This document shows, one piece after another, positions 47,504-58,813 of a stretch of DNA of 64,000 bases. The notes beneath the pieces were generated by a model that saw only the letters and a program-made list of their open reading frames with translations, did no database searches and was not told the DNA's origin. The DNA lies in assembly GCA_025458905.1 (NCBI GenBank), contig JALORN010000001.1, forward strand, positions 62,001-126,000. Reading direction: 5' to 3'. Made by a program: the position numbers and the translations under genes. Every line of letters starts with the position of its first letter. Within the stretch, counting starts at the first letter, position 1. The DNA is from Steroidobacteraceae bacterium. Lineage in GTDB: Bacteria; Pseudomonadota; Gammaproteobacteria; Steroidobacterales; Steroidobacteraceae.

Positions 47504-48580
47504 TCAGGCGCCCTGCGCCTGGCGCCAGGCGAGCGCCGCGACCTGCTCGACCTCGGCCGCGTACCGGCGCGCCTCGCCGCCTGCCGCGGTGCCGCGCGTC
47601 ACGCGCGCGCGTATGCCGTGGAAGATGGCGGCCAGCTTGAACAGGCAGAACGCGCCGTAGAAGTCGAGGTGCGGGACCTCGCGGATGCCGCGGCGCTCGC
47701 AGTACCACGCCACGTACTCACGCTCCGGCGGCAGGCCGAGCGCATCGAGGTCGCAGCCGCCGAGGCCGGCGATCGAGCCGAGGTCCAGCCGGTACATCAT
47801 CAGGTGGTAGGCGAAGTCGGCGAACGGGTCGCCGAGCGTCGCGAGCTCCCAGTCGAGGACCGCGCGCACCCGCGGCTCGCGCGCGTCGAATATCAGGTTG
47901 TCGATCCGGTAGTCGCCGTGCACCACCGCGGCCGGCGGCTCCGGCCGCGGCAGGTGGCGGGGCAGCCAGTCGATCATCCGCTCCATCGCCTCGACGCGGC
48001 CTGCGGCCTCGAGGTCGCCCGCATACTGCCGCGACCAGCGTGCGACCTGGCGTGCGAGGTAGCCCTCGGGCCGGCCGAAGTCGCCGAGGCCCGCCGCCGC
48101 CGGCGGCACCGCATGCAGGCGCGCCAGCGCCTCGACCATCGCGCGGAAGATCGCCGCACGTGCGGCGCGCGGCACCTCGGGCAGGGCCGGGTCCCAGAAC
48201 ACGCGCCCCTCGACGTGTGCCATGACGTAGAACGCAGTGCCGATCACCGACGCGTCCTCGCAGAGCGCGAGCACCGTCGCCACCGGTACGTCCGAATGCC
48301 GTCCGAGCGCGCGCATCACGCGGAACTCGCGCTCGATCGCGTGCGCCGAGGGCAGCAGCACGCCCGGCGGCTTGCGACGCAGTACGAGGCGCCGCCCGGG
48401 TGCCTCCAGCAGGTAGGTCGGATTCGACTGGCCGCCACTGAACTGCCGCACCTGCAACGGGCCGCGGAACCCGGGCAGCTGCACCGCGAGCCACGCCTCG
48501 AGCGGGGCCACCTCGAACTCGAAGCCGGCGCGGAAGTCGTGGCCGGCGGGCGAGGCTGCGGCGGTCACCGGCGGGATCAT
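47504..48580 (-). CDS. Aminoglycoside-phosphotransferase-like (ACAD10-type) kinase
   Basis: A 358-residue protein of the APH/choline-kinase fold, as in the N-terminal part of ACAD10/11. VRQFSGGQSNPTYLLEAPGRRLVLRRKPPGVLLPSAHAIEREFRVM binds ATP; the catalytic loop is AVVHGDYRIDNLIFD (~220-234); the Mg motif is AVLDWELATLGDPFADFAYHL. In this family it is often near acyl-CoA dehydrogenases and may phosphorylate hydroxy-acyl groups; none is present here. Confidence 0.88.
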   Translation of the reverse strand: MIPPVTAAASPAGHDFRAGFEFEVAPLEAWLAVQLPGFRGPLQVRQFSGGQSNPTYLLEAPGRRLVLRRKPPGVLLPSAHAIEREFRVMRALGRHSDVPVATVLALCEDASVIGTAFYVMAHVEGRVFWDPALPEVPRAARAAIFRAMVEALARLHAVPPAAAGLGDFGRPEGYLARQVARWSRQYAGDLEAAGRVEAMERMIDWLPRHLPRPEPPAAVVHGDYRIDNLIFDAREPRVRAVLDWELATLGDPFADFAYHLMMYRLDLGSIAGLGGCDLDALGLPPEREYVAWYCERRGIREVPHLDFYGAFCLFKLAAIFHGIRARVTRGTAAGGEARRYAAEVEQVAALAWRQAQGA

Positions 48581-48605
48581 GGCAGGCGGGCGCGGGGGCC
48601 GCGCG

Positions 48606-49547
48606 TCAGCCCCGGTCGATGCGCTTCAGCCACGCGTCGACGATCAGGGCCCACTTGCGCGGCTGGGTCATGAACTCCATGAAGTTGCCGTTCGAGAACT
48701 CGACGTACTCGAAGTCCGGACGCAGCCGGGCGACCTCCTTGTCGATCGGGTTCACCTCGTCGCCCGTATCCGACAGCAGCAGCGTCGGTACCCGGACCTT
48801 CATCAGGTCCGGCTTCATCCGGTAATGAAAGGCCGCGTAGTGCCCGAGGTCGGGGCCGGTGAGGTAGGAGGTGATGGTCAGCCAGGCATTGGCGTCGAGC
48901 AGTTCCTGGCGCGTGTCGCCCGGGGTGCCGAAGAGGCGCCGGCGAGTGAAGTTCGAGCCGTCCGCCTGCGGCAGGCGGCCCGTGCCGCTGCCCTTGCCGA
49001 TGTTCGCCTGGTAGCGCGCCAGCTGCTCGTCGGAGAACATCGCCGCGCCGTGCAGCACCAGCGCCTGTACTCGCCCGGGGTGACGGGCGGTGAACGCGGT
49101 GGCGATCTGGGCGCCGGTGTGGTGGCCACCGAGCAGCACCTTCTTCAGCTTCAGCCCATCGAGCAGGACGACCAGGTTGTCGGCCAGTTCCTCGATGGTC
49201 GGCTGGTGGTCCGGGATGTCGGACAGGCCGTTGCCCGGCGTGTCGACGGTGATCACCCGGTGCCCCATGCGCACCAGCTCGTTCTGCACGTCGGCCCACT
49301 GGATCATCGACATGGGCGACTGGTGCAGCAGCACCAGCGGCATCGCCTCGCGCGGGCCGACGTCGCGGTAGTGCAGCTGGCCGAGCGGCGCCTGCACGTA
49401 GCCCTTGCCGCCCTTGAGCACGGTGTAGCCCTTCCAGTCGTCGATGGAGGTGCCGCGCCCCGGCCCCTGCGCCGCGATCGACGACGAGGCGATGACCGAC
49501 GCGAGCGCGAGCGTCGCGATCCGCTGGGACAGACTGTGGCGTGACAT
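48606..49547 (-). CDS. Exported alpha/beta-hydrolase fold protein with His at the nucleophile position
   Basis: A 313-residue protein. A signal peptide spans ~1-27 (MSRHSLSQRIATLALASVIASSS). Fold blocks: LVLLHQSPMSMIQWADVQNELVRMGHRVITVDTPGNGLSD and LKKVLLGGHHTGAQIATAFTARHPGRVQALVLHG. The elbow reads GGHHTG, with His in place of Ser. Acid and base candidates are SDTGDEVNP and a C-terminal segment without an obvious catalytic His (NGNFMEFM). It may have lost hydrolytic activity. Neighbours are unrelated. ATG 49547 follows a GAGGAGCTGCCC-type site. Confidence 0.8.
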   Translation of the reverse strand: MSRHSLSQRIATLALASVIASSSIAAQGPGRGTSIDDWKGYTVLKGGKGYVQAPLGQLHYRDVGPREAMPLVLLHQSPMSMIQWADVQNELVRMGHRVITVDTPGNGLSDIPDHQPTIEELADNLVVLLDGLKLKKVLLGGHHTGAQIATAFTARHPGRVQALVLHGAAMFSDEQLARYQANIGKGSGTGRLPQADGSNFTRRRLFGTPGDTRQELLDANAWLTITSYLTGPDLGHYAAFHYRMKPDLMKVRVPTLLLSDTGDEVNPIDKEVARLRPDFEYVEFSNGNFMEFMTQPRKWALIVDAWLKRIDRG

Positions 49548-49672
49548 GGGCAGCTCCTCTGCAGACGGCGGACGGGCCCGCCGCGGACTCTCGTGGCAGG
49601 CTGCGCCCTTCCCGGCCCGATTATTCGGCGTCACGCCCGCCTGCGTCGACGGCAATCTGCCGCCCCGCCCGG

Positions 49673-50419
49673 CTACCGAGTCCCGGCGTCGCCGCATCCA
49701 TCGCGGCGAGCCGCGGCTGCCTCCACGGCCGCGCCGGCACGCGCCGTGAGGCCCCGCATCAGCTCGCGCATGCTCGCCACCAGTTCCGGTGCGGCGGCTT
49801 CCGGCGTGCCGCTGTCGTACGGTGGCCGAGGGTCGTACTCGAGCCCGAGTTGCGCGAGCCGCGCGAGCCGCTCGCCCCGGATCTCGGCGATCACGCGCAG
49901 CGCGAAATCGATGCCGGACGTCACCCCGCCGCCGGTGATGCGGTCGCGGTCGACGACCACCCGCTCGGGCACGGGGATCGCGCCGAGCCGCGGCAGCCAT
50001 TGGCGATACGCCCAATGGGTCGTCGCCCGGTAGCCTTCGAGCAGCCCGGCCGCCCCGAGCACCAGCGCGCCGGTGCACACGGAGGTGACATAGCGCGCGG
50101 TCGAGGCCATGCGGCGCAGGAACCCGAGCACCTCGTCGTCGGCGAGCAGCGCCGCGACCCCGGGGCCGCCCGGCACCAGCAGCAGGTCGGTGCGCGCGAG
50201 CGACTCGAAGCTGCAGCTCGGCAGCACCCGCAACGCCGGCGGCGTCTGCGCGGCGCACTGCACCGGCTCGAGATCGCGCCACACGAGGTCGGCGCGCAGG
50301 CCCGGCACGCGATGCAGCACCTCCAGCGGCCCTGTGAAATCGAGCTGCGTGACGCCCGGGAACAGCAGGATCGCGACGTGGAACGGCGCTGGCGGCGGCG
50401 GCGAATCGGTCGTGGACAT
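49673..50419 (-). CDS. DJ-1/PfpI family protein (isonitrile hydratase-like)
   Basis: A 248-residue protein of the DJ-1/PfpI class I amidotransferase-like superfamily. HVAILLFPGVTQLDFTGPLEVLHRV contains the Glu of the nucleophile triad region; the catalytic Cys is in YVTSVCTGALVLGAAGLLEGYRATTHW (~110-136), with a following His. RDRITGGGVTSGIDFALRVIAE is typical of the isonitrile-hydratase (InhA)/ThiJ group without an AraC HTH domain. The C-terminal 60 residues are Ala/Arg-rich. Confidence 0.88.
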   Translation of the reverse strand: MSTTDSPPPPAPFHVAILLFPGVTQLDFTGPLEVLHRVPGLRADLVWRDLEPVQCAAQTPPALRVLPSCSFESLARTDLLLVPGGPGVAALLADDEVLGFLRRMASTARYVTSVCTGALVLGAAGLLEGYRATTHWAYRQWLPRLGAIPVPERVVVDRDRITGGGVTSGIDFALRVIAEIRGERLARLAQLGLEYDPRPPYDSGTPEAAAPELVASMRELMRGLTARAGAAVEAAAARRDGCGDAGTR

Positions 50420-50461
50420 GGCGGCAACTCCCCGGGTGAGGACGGGCAGGCGGCCCGCGGG

Positions 50462-51004
50462 TCAGCCGACGTACAGCGCGACCGAGCCGAGCGTCACGTC
50501 GGCGACGAACTCGCGCATCCAGCCGAGCACGGCGAAGCGCTGCAGGCGCGCGGTCGCGAGCGGCGCCGGGACGTCGTTCGGCGCGAACGCCGTCCAGGGC
50601 ACGCGCACCGCCTGCCAGCGCGCGGCCGCGCGGAAGCTGTGGCGATAGGACTGGTCGTACCAGCGACAGTCGGGCGTGCGCAGGTGGACGTTGTAGTCCT
50701 CGTCGTTGCCGTGCACCCAGAACTCGAAGCCGTCGTAGCCTGAGGCGTCGAGCACGCCACCGCGCGGCGCGAGGTCGAGCGCGACCTGGATGAAGCCGCC
50801 GCCGTTGTCGCGCGTCACGCGGCCGGTGAGCCGCAGGCCGCGGCGGCCGGCGACCTCGGCGAGCGCCACCCTCGCGTCCGAGACGCCGCCCATCACCCGG
50901 TCGCTGAAGCCGAGCCAGCGTGCGCCCGGCGCCACGTACTCCGGGGTGGTGCCGAAATCGCTGAGCACCAGGCGCGATCCAGGGAGCAGAGGCTTCTCGG
51001 CCAC
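50462..51004 (-). CDS. CIA30 (NDUFAF1-like) domain protein
   Basis: A 180-residue protein with the CIA30 fold, related to a human complex I assembly factor. [63 protein letters not shown] and [35 protein letters not shown] are characteristic. The bacterial role is unknown. GTG 51004 lies 12 bp after the YgiQ stop, so both may be one transcript. Confidence 0.85.
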   Translation of the reverse strand: MAEKPLLPGSRLVLSDFGTTPEYVAPGARWLGFSDRVMGGVSDARVALAEVAGRRGLRLTGRVTRDNGGGFIQVALDLAPRGGVLDASGYDGFEFWVHGNDEDYNVHLRTPDCRWYDQSYRHSFRAAARWQAVRVPWTAFAPNDVPAPLATARLQRFAVLGWMREFVADVTLGSVALYVG

Positions 51005-51015
51005 CGGTGCGGACC

Positions 51016-53334
<2,319 letters not shown>

Positions 53335-53383
53335 GGCCGCCCATTAGACCAGATCGGCGCCGGGCCGTGCCCGGCGGCGGGGC

Positions 53384-54115
53384 TCAGGCGGCCGCGGGCC
53401 AGACGGCGACCAGGCGCCCCGCCCCGCCCTGGCGCCCATCGAGGCCGAGGCGGCGCAGGCTCGCCCAGAAACCGGCCTGGACGGAGCTGAAGGCCGGCTT
53501 GCCCGTGCGCGCTTCCCAGAGCTCGATCGCCTCGATCGAGGCGAGGCCGGTACAGGGCAGGTAGAGCGCCTCCGCGGCCGGGCCGTCGATCGACTGGCCG
53601 AGCTCGCAGACCTGGACGGGCGTCAGCGCCGGCACCTCGCGCTTCCAGACCTCCGGCGAGCGGTCGAGGTCGAGGCCGCGGATCGCCGCGACCTCGACGC
53701 CGATCGACGCCAGGTAACGGGCGACGATGCCGTTGCTCGCCGCGCCGTAGGGCGTGGCGACCGCGACGCTGCGCAGGCCGAGCGCCACGCAGGCCTCGCG
53801 CGCCGCGCCGGCTGCGGTCACCACCGGCACGCCGGCGAGCTGCGCGAGGCGCGCCTCGCTCGCCGCGTCCGCGCAGCGCATCGACGCGGCGGTGCACCCG
53901 ACCAGCAGCAGCCGCGCGCCCCACGCCCGCATCTGCTCGATCGGTGCCGCCATCCGCGCCGTCAGTTCGACGCAGAAATCGGCGGCGTCGGCCGGTGGAT
54001 ACGAGAAGCCGGCGAAGCGGAACTCGACGCCCGCGGGCCGCATCGCGGCGAACTCGCGCTCGTGGATCGTGTTGCCCGCGGGGACCAGCACGCCGATGCG
54101 GATGTCGGAAGCCAT
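53384..54115 (-). CDS. Asp/Glu racemase / maleate cis-trans isomerase family protein
   Basis: A 243-residue member of the Asp/Glu/hydantoin racemase superfamily, closest to maleate isomerase/arylmalonate decarboxylase-like proteins. [18 protein letters not shown] (~5-22), the catalytic cysteines in [11 protein letters not shown] (~72-82) and [15 protein letters not shown] (~192-206). Substrate unknown. It is divergent from a MarR regulator across a palindromic site, which suggests ligand-controlled expression. ATG 54115. Confidence 0.85.
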   Translation of the reverse strand: MASDIRIGVLVPAGNTIHEREFAAMRPAGVEFRFAGFSYPPADAADFCVELTARMAAPIEQMRAWGARLLLVGCTAASMRCADAASEARLAQLAGVPVVTAAGAAREACVALGLRSVAVATPYGAASNGIVARYLASIGVEVAAIRGLDLDRSPEVWKREVPALTPVQVCELGQSIDGPAAEALYLPCTGLASIEAIELWEARTGKPAFSSVQAGFWASLRRLGLDGRQGGAGRLVAVWPAAA

Positions 54116-54215
54116 GACTCGGACTCGCCTCTCGCCGCACGAGCGCGGCGGGCGCAAAGATACACTCGCGCCGGACCCGAAGGCCAACGTCCTATGGGGA
54201 CCACCCGCGATTGTC

Positions 54216-54246
54216 TGTAGGACGAACACCTACAATTTGTAGGACG
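54216..54246. promoter_or_regulatory. Palindromic operator between the racemase and MarR genes
   Basis: CCTACAA-T-TTGTAGG (54229-54243) is a perfect 7-bp inverted repeat, and a further TGTAGGACG half-site at 54216-54224 repeats the TGTAGGACG at 54238-54246 in direct orientation, 22 bp apart. The site lies ~100 bp from the racemase start and ~147 bp from the MarR start. MarR proteins bind such AT-centred palindromes in divergent intergenic regions. Confidence 0.65.
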
Positions 54247-54392
54247 CAACTACCGATCCACCACGTGTTCCGGCGCGTGGATGCATGCGTTACCGCATCG
54301 CGGCGGCGAAGCGACATCGCGCGTCGTCGTGCGCCTCGATCCGTATATTGCGTGCTGCCCGCAAGCCCACGACAACCCGGAGGGGCATCCAC

Positions 54393-54971
54393 GTGAGCAC
54401 TCGTTCCTCGATCGTCTCGCGACGCATCCGCAACCAGCTGCGCATCGGCCGCACCAAGTCGACCGGCCAGTCCGCCGGGACGCGTCGCGGGAACGTCGCG
54501 CCGGCTGCGGACACGGCGGCGGATGCGGGCCTGCGCGGCGCCGATGCCGTCGTGCAACACCTCGGCAGCGTCATCAGCTGGGCCCGCCTGCGCTCGTTCG
54601 ACCTGATCCAGCGCCGCGCCGGCGTCGACGTCGACCGCTCGGGCATCATCATCCTGACGACGCTCGAGCGCCTCGGCCCGATGCGCATGTCGGACCTCGC
54701 TGCCGAGATCGGCCTCGACCGCTCGACGATCAGCCGACAGGTCGCGGCGGTGGTGCGGAACGGCTACGTGCAGAAGCTCGACGACTCGTCCGACGCGCGT
54801 GCCTCTCAGCTGCAGCTGACCGCCCGCGGCAACGCCGCCCGCCGCAAGCTCGCGGAGGCCTGGAACACCATCGTCCGCGAGCTGGTCCACGACTGGAGCG
54901 CCGACGAGCAGGCACAGTTCGGCCGGCTGCTCGGCAAGCTCGCCGTGCAGATCCGCGCGACCGCCAACTGA
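54393..54971 (+). CDS. MarR-family transcriptional regulator
   Basis: A 192-residue winged-helix regulator. The HTH is MRMSDLAAEIGLDRSTISRQVAAVVRNGYVQKLDDSSDARASQLQLTARG (~97-147), the MarR signature. The first ~45 residues are Arg/Ser/Thr-rich and unconserved. The GTG at 54393 has GGAGGGG upstream; a longer reading of the frame is Arg-rich. It is divergent from the racemase gene with the palindrome between them and likely represses both. Confidence 0.9.
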   Translation: MSTRSSIVSRRIRNQLRIGRTKSTGQSAGTRRGNVAPAADTAADAGLRGADAVVQHLGSVISWARLRSFDLIQRRAGVDVDRSGIIILTTLERLGPMRMSDLAAEIGLDRSTISRQVAAVVRNGYVQKLDDSSDARASQLQLTARGNAARRKLAEAWNTIVRELVHDWSADEQAQFGRLLGKLAVQIRATAN

Positions 54972-55106
54972 CCCCTGGCGGCCGCGACGGCCGCCGCCCG
55001 GCCCGAGCCCTGGGAGCGCCTCGCGTCGGCGACGCCGTGCATGCGTCCCTGTACGGCGTGAACGCGCTTCAGGGATGCCGCGCCCGCGGTACAGTACCGG
55101 GCGCCC

Positions 55107-56123
55107 ATGAACGAACCCTCCCCGCAGTTCCTGCATCCGCACGAACGCTGGTCGCACCGGCACGATTTCGTCCCGGACGCCGCCGAGGCGGAGCGCGGCA
55201 CGCGCTGGGTCATGCTGCTGACCGGCGTGACGATGGTCGCGGAGATCGTCGCCGGCAGCCTGTCGGGCTCGATGGCACTGCTCGCCGACGGCTGGCACAT
55301 GGCGACGCACGTCGCCGCCTTCGCGATCGCGATCTTCGCCTACCGCTACGCCCGCACCCGCGCCGCCGACGCCCGCTTCGCCTTCGGCCCCGGGAAGGTG
55401 ACGGTGCTGGGCGGGTTCGCCAGCGCGGTCGCGCTCGCGGTGGTGGCGCTGTTGATGGCGATCGAATCGGTCGCGCGCCTGTTCGCGCCGCTCGACATCC
55501 GCTTCGACGAGGCGATCTGGGTCGCCTGCATCGGGCTCGCGGTCAACGTGCTGAGCGGCGTGATCCTGCATCGCGCCGGGCACCATCACGGGCCTGCCGA
55601 TGCGCACGGACACGCTCACGGACACGCTCACGGGCATGAGCATGAGCATGGGCACGGCCCGATGCACGACTCGGCGGACCACAACCTGCGCGCCGCCTAC
55701 CTGCACGTGCTCGCCGACGCGCTCACCTCGGTGCTCGCGATCATCGCGCTGTTCGCCGGCAAGTATCTCGGGCTCGGCTGGCTCGACGCGGCCATGGGCC
55801 TGGTCGGGGCCGCGCTGATCACGCGCTGGGCCTGGGGGCTTGCGCAGGACAGCGCGACGATCCTGCTCGACCGGACGGCCGACGAGACCGCGAGCCGGGC
55901 GATCCGCGCGGCCATCGCCGCTTCCGACCCCGCCGCCTCGGTCGCCGACCTGCACGTCTGGCCGGTCGCCCCGGGGCGCCTCGCAGCCGCCGTGACCATC
56001 GTCTCGCACCGACCCCGCGCAGCGGATTACTATCGCGACGGGCTCGCCGGGATCGGCGGCCTCGCTCACGTCACCGTGGAGGTGAACGAGTGCCGCGAAA
56101 CCGCCTGCCTGGAGCCCCGATGA
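55107..56123 (+). CDS. Cation diffusion facilitator (DmeF/CzcD-like metal efflux)
   Basis: A 338-residue CDF transporter. The six-helix domain includes [19 protein letters not shown] (~53-71, with the HxxxD metal pair in TM2) and [20 protein letters not shown] (~190-209, TM5 with a second HxxxD). Between them is a His-rich cytoplasmic loop (~152-180: HHHG, then [18 protein letters not shown]). The N-terminus [11 protein letters not shown] resembles DmeF (Co/Ni). Overlaps ppa by ATGA. Confidence 0.93.
   Translation: MNEPSPQFLHPHERWSHRHDFVPDAAEAERGTRWVMLLTGVTMVAEIVAGSLSGSMALLADGWHMATHVAAFAIAIFAYRYARTRAADARFAFGPGKVTVLGGFASAVALAVVALLMAIESVARLFAPLDIRFDEAIWVACIGLAVNVLSGVILHRAGHHHGPADAHGHAHGHAHGHEHEHGHGPMHDSADHNLRAAYLHVLADALTSVLAIIALFAGKYLGLGWLDAAMGLVGAALITRWAWGLAQDSATILLDRTADETASRAIRAAIAASDPAASVADLHVWPVAPGRLAAAVTIVSHRPRAADYYRDGLAGIGGLAHVTVEVNECRETACLEPR
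55608..55631 (+). repeat. 12-bp tandem repeat coding the His-rich loop
   Basis: Two copies of GGACACGCTCAC inside the CDF gene encode the GHAH repeats of its metal-binding loop. Copy number may vary without frameshift because the unit is 12 bp. Confidence 0.6.
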
Positions 56124-56728
56124 CCGAGAAAGTCAGCCTCTTCCGTCCCCACCCCTGGCACGGCATCGACATCGGTCCCGAGGCGCCGAAGGTCGTCAAC
56201 GCGTACATCGAGATCACGCCCTTCGACCTGATGAAGTACGAGGTCGACAAGCCGAGCGGCTACCTGAAGGTCGACCGCCCGCAGCGCACCTCGTCCCAGC
56301 CGCCGGCGCTCTACGGCTTCATCCCACGCACCTACTGCGGCGCCGGCGTCGCCAAGCTCTCGAAGACCGCCAAGCGCGGCGACGGCGATCCGCTCGACAT
56401 CTGCGTGCTCTCCGAGCGCCCGGTCGCCCGCAACGAGATCATCCTGCGGGCCTGCGTGATCGGCGGCCTGCAGCTCAACGACAAAGGCGAAGCCGACGAC
56501 AAGATCGTCGCCGTGCTGCAGGGCGACTACGTCTGGGGCCAGGCGAAGGACCTGCACGAGGTGCCGGAGGTGCTGGTCGAGCGCCTGCAGCATTACTTCA
56601 TGACCTACAAGCTCGTGCCCGGCGAGCGCAACCCGCTGCGCATCGACCGCGTCTACGGCCGCGCGCACGCGGGCAAGGTCATCGAGGCGGCGATGAAGGA
56701 CTATGCCTCGAACTTCACGCTGACCTGA
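56120..56728 (+). CDS. ppa: Inorganic pyrophosphatase (family I)
   Basis: A 202-residue soluble pyrophosphatase. Conserved acidic sites: [24 protein letters not shown] (~28-50), [10 protein letters not shown], and the Mg-binding [15 protein letters not shown] (~89-103). [14 protein letters not shown] supplies another pair of acidic residues. It is the longer variant of family I seen in some gammaproteobacteria. ATG at 56120 overlaps the CDF stop. Confidence 0.96.
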   Translation: MTEKVSLFRPHPWHGIDIGPEAPKVVNAYIEITPFDLMKYEVDKPSGYLKVDRPQRTSSQPPALYGFIPRTYCGAGVAKLSKTAKRGDGDPLDICVLSERPVARNEIILRACVIGGLQLNDKGEADDKIVAVLQGDYVWGQAKDLHEVPEVLVERLQHYFMTYKLVPGERNPLRIDRVYGRAHAGKVIEAAMKDYASNFTLT

Positions 56729-56743
56729 TCGCCGCCGGGCGGC

Positions 56744-57991
56744 TCAGGGGCGTCGCTGCCGCTCGACCTCGCGGAACACCCGCAGCCAGTTGCCGCCCCA
56801 GATCTTCGCGACGTCGGCCGGCGAGTAGCCGCGCCGCAGCAGCTCGCGGGTGACGTTCGGCGCCTCGCCCTCGTTGCGGTAGCCGTCGACCCCGCCGGCG
56901 TGCTCGAAGTCGGTCGCGATGCCGACGTGGTCGACCCCGACCAGCTTCACGACGTGGTCGATCGCGTCGACCAGGTGGCCGACGTTCGCCTTCGGCAGGG
57001 CGCGCACCAGCCCGAAGTACTCCTTCTGGTAGGCGGCGGCACGCTCGGGCGGCAGCTTCGCGACGCCGGCGTCGTCGGCGACCCCGTACTTCGCGCGCAG
57101 CGCCGCGAGGTCCTGCTCGTGCGCCGGCGGGGGCGCGAGCAGGTAGCTACTGAAGGCGACGACGTGCACGACGCCGCCCTTGGCGGCGATCGCGCGCACC
57201 TGCGCGTCCGAGAGGTTGCGCGCGGTGTCGACGCGTGCCCGCACCGCCGAATGCGAGGCGATCACCGGCGCCCGCGACAGCGCCAGCACCTCGGCCGTGG
57301 CGGCATCCGAGAGCTGCGAGACGTCGAGGATCACGCCGAGGTCGTTGAGGCGCGGCACGAGGGTGCGCCCGAGCGGCGAGAGGCCGCCCCAGAGCGTCGG
57401 GCCATCGCCGTTCTTCGGCAGCGGCCGCGACGAGTCGGCGTAGGCGTTGTGGCTCGCGTGGGTGAAGCCGAGCTGGCGCATGCCGGCCGCGTAGTACTCG
57501 TCGAGCCGTTCGGCCTTCGGCCCGAGCACGGTCGCGTTCAGCACGCTGATCACGGCGCTGCGCCGGCCCGCGGCGGCGGTTTGCACGACCTCCTCGACGG
57601 TGCGGGCGATCGTCAGGCGGCTCGGGTACCACTCTGCCGCGCGGCGGATCGCGGCGAGCTTCTCGCGACCGGTGGCCATCGCGATCGCGTCCTGCTCGGG
57701 CGTGCGCGCCTGCTGCCAGGCGAACACGGCGAGCACCGCGACGTCGACGCCGCCGCGCTCCAGCTTGGGCAGGTCGACCTGCGAGGGTCCATCGACGCCG
57801 GGGTCGTTCTTCTCGGTCGCGAACCCGGGCGGCAGGTCGAGGTGCGCGTCGACGACCAGCGCGGCGTCGTGCGCCGCGCGCACCTCCTGCTCGGTCGGCT
57901 CGGCAGCACCAGCGGCGGTGCCCGCGCCGATGACGATGGCGAGCAGCGCCGTCGCGAGCCGCAGAGGCCCCGGACGTGAACGGGAATCCAT
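56744..57991 (-). CDS. M19-family dipeptidase paralogue with altered metal site
   Basis: A 415-residue exported M19 protein (signal ~1-30). Some ligands remain: VVDAHLDLPPG (His-x-Asp), PVIASHSAVRA (His) and VGIATDFEH (Asp). But where the first M19 protein in this window has the bridging Glu (GMEGGY) this one reads SVLNATVLG, and where the ligand His follows (DLAHTS) it reads DVSQLS with Gln. It may be a pseudoenzyme or use a different metal arrangement. It is not adjacent to the first copy. Confidence 0.88.
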   Translation of the reverse strand: MDSRSRPGPLRLATALLAIVIGAGTAAGAAEPTEQEVRAAHDAALVVDAHLDLPPGFATEKNDPGVDGPSQVDLPKLERGGVDVAVLAVFAWQQARTPEQDAIAMATGREKLAAIRRAAEWYPSRLTIARTVEEVVQTAAAGRRSAVISVLNATVLGPKAERLDEYYAAGMRQLGFTHASHNAYADSSRPLPKNGDGPTLWGGLSPLGRTLVPRLNDLGVILDVSQLSDAATAEVLALSRAPVIASHSAVRARVDTARNLSDAQVRAIAAKGGVVHVVAFSSYLLAPPPAHEQDLAALRAKYGVADDAGVAKLPPERAAAYQKEYFGLVRALPKANVGHLVDAIDHVVKLVGVDHVGIATDFEHAGGVDGYRNEGEAPNVTRELLRRGYSPADVAKIWGGNWLRVFREVERQRRP

Positions 57992-58024
57992 GGCTACACC
58001 TCCCCGCGGCCGCGGCGCGGCCGG

Positions 58025-58810
58025 TCAGACGTCGTCGATGATGAACGTGCCGCCACAGCCCTGGTCGCGCCGCCCGACGTCGGCGCAGCGCAGCAGGGTC
58101 CCGGGACTGCCACCGGGCCCATCGTCGTCGATGCAGACTCGGACTTCCAGCAGGTGCGGGCGACCGCGCTTGCGCGGGTCGTCGCTGCGCACCGTGCGGC
58201 AGACGAAGACGACGTGCTCGCCATAGCCCGGCCGTGCGCGCTCCGCGGCCGCGCGCAGCTCCGCGGTGCCGACACGGCGCCCGGCGTTGCGCCGGATCGC
58301 CTCGCCGAGCGCCTCGTTGGCCTCGCGGGTGCCGGCGATCGCCGCGCGGTAGTAGGCGTCGTCGTCCAGGCCGGAGCAGGTGCCGTGGGTCCGCCACTCG
58401 TGCCGGTCGAGGCCCTCGCGCGCGCCCGGCATCCAGCGTTCGAGTTCCGCGCGGGTCGCGGGCGAGAGCGACAGGCGCGGGCCGGGGCAGTCCCGTGGAT
58501 AGCGCCCGGGCGCGCGATCCTCGGGCCAGAGGCCGTGCAGCACCAGCGGGGTGCGCGCGAACGCGGCGGCATCGAGCGCCCGGCACTGGCCGATGCGCTG
58601 GTTGCCGTCCTCGCAGAAGGCCGGCTCGACCGTCAGCGCCAGCAGGTAGAAGTCGAAGCGCGCGCGGCGGGTGCCGGGCGACGCGGCGGGGACCGTTGCG
58701 GCCGCCACGGCACGCGGCGCAGCCGGCGGCGGGGCCGGCCGCTCACGCGCGGCGAGCAGGGCTGCCAGCAGGACGCCGAGCCCTGCCAGGAGCTTGCGGG
58801 TGTGGGGCAT
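58025..58810 (-). CDS. Secreted ribonuclease T2
   Basis: A 261-residue RNase T2. Signal peptide ~1-30 then a Pro/Ala linker. Both active-site segments are intact: CAS I LVLHGLWPE (~88-96) and CAS II HEWRTHGTCSG (~136-146), containing the catalytic His residues. Paired Cys residues support a periplasmic/extracellular enzyme. It degrades single-stranded RNA to 2',3'-cyclic phosphates. ATG 58810 is 4 bp from the stop of the gene upstream on the same strand. Confidence 0.92.
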   Translation of the reverse strand: MPHTRKLLAGLGVLLAALLAARERPAPPPAAPRAVAAATVPAASPGTRRARFDFYLLALTVEPAFCEDGNQRIGQCRALDAAAFARTPLVLHGLWPEDRAPGRYPRDCPGPRLSLSPATRAELERWMPGAREGLDRHEWRTHGTCSGLDDDAYYRAAIAGTREANEALGEAIRRNAGRRVGTAELRAAAERARPGYGEHVVFVCRTVRSDDPRKRGRPHLLEVRVCIDDDGPGGSPGTLLRCADVGRRDQGCGGTFIIDDV

Positions 58811-58813
58811 TCG

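Noticed and set aside
55608..55631. CRISPR-like or regulatory repeat
   Set aside because: It is inside a coding sequence and simply encodes the His-rich metal loop.
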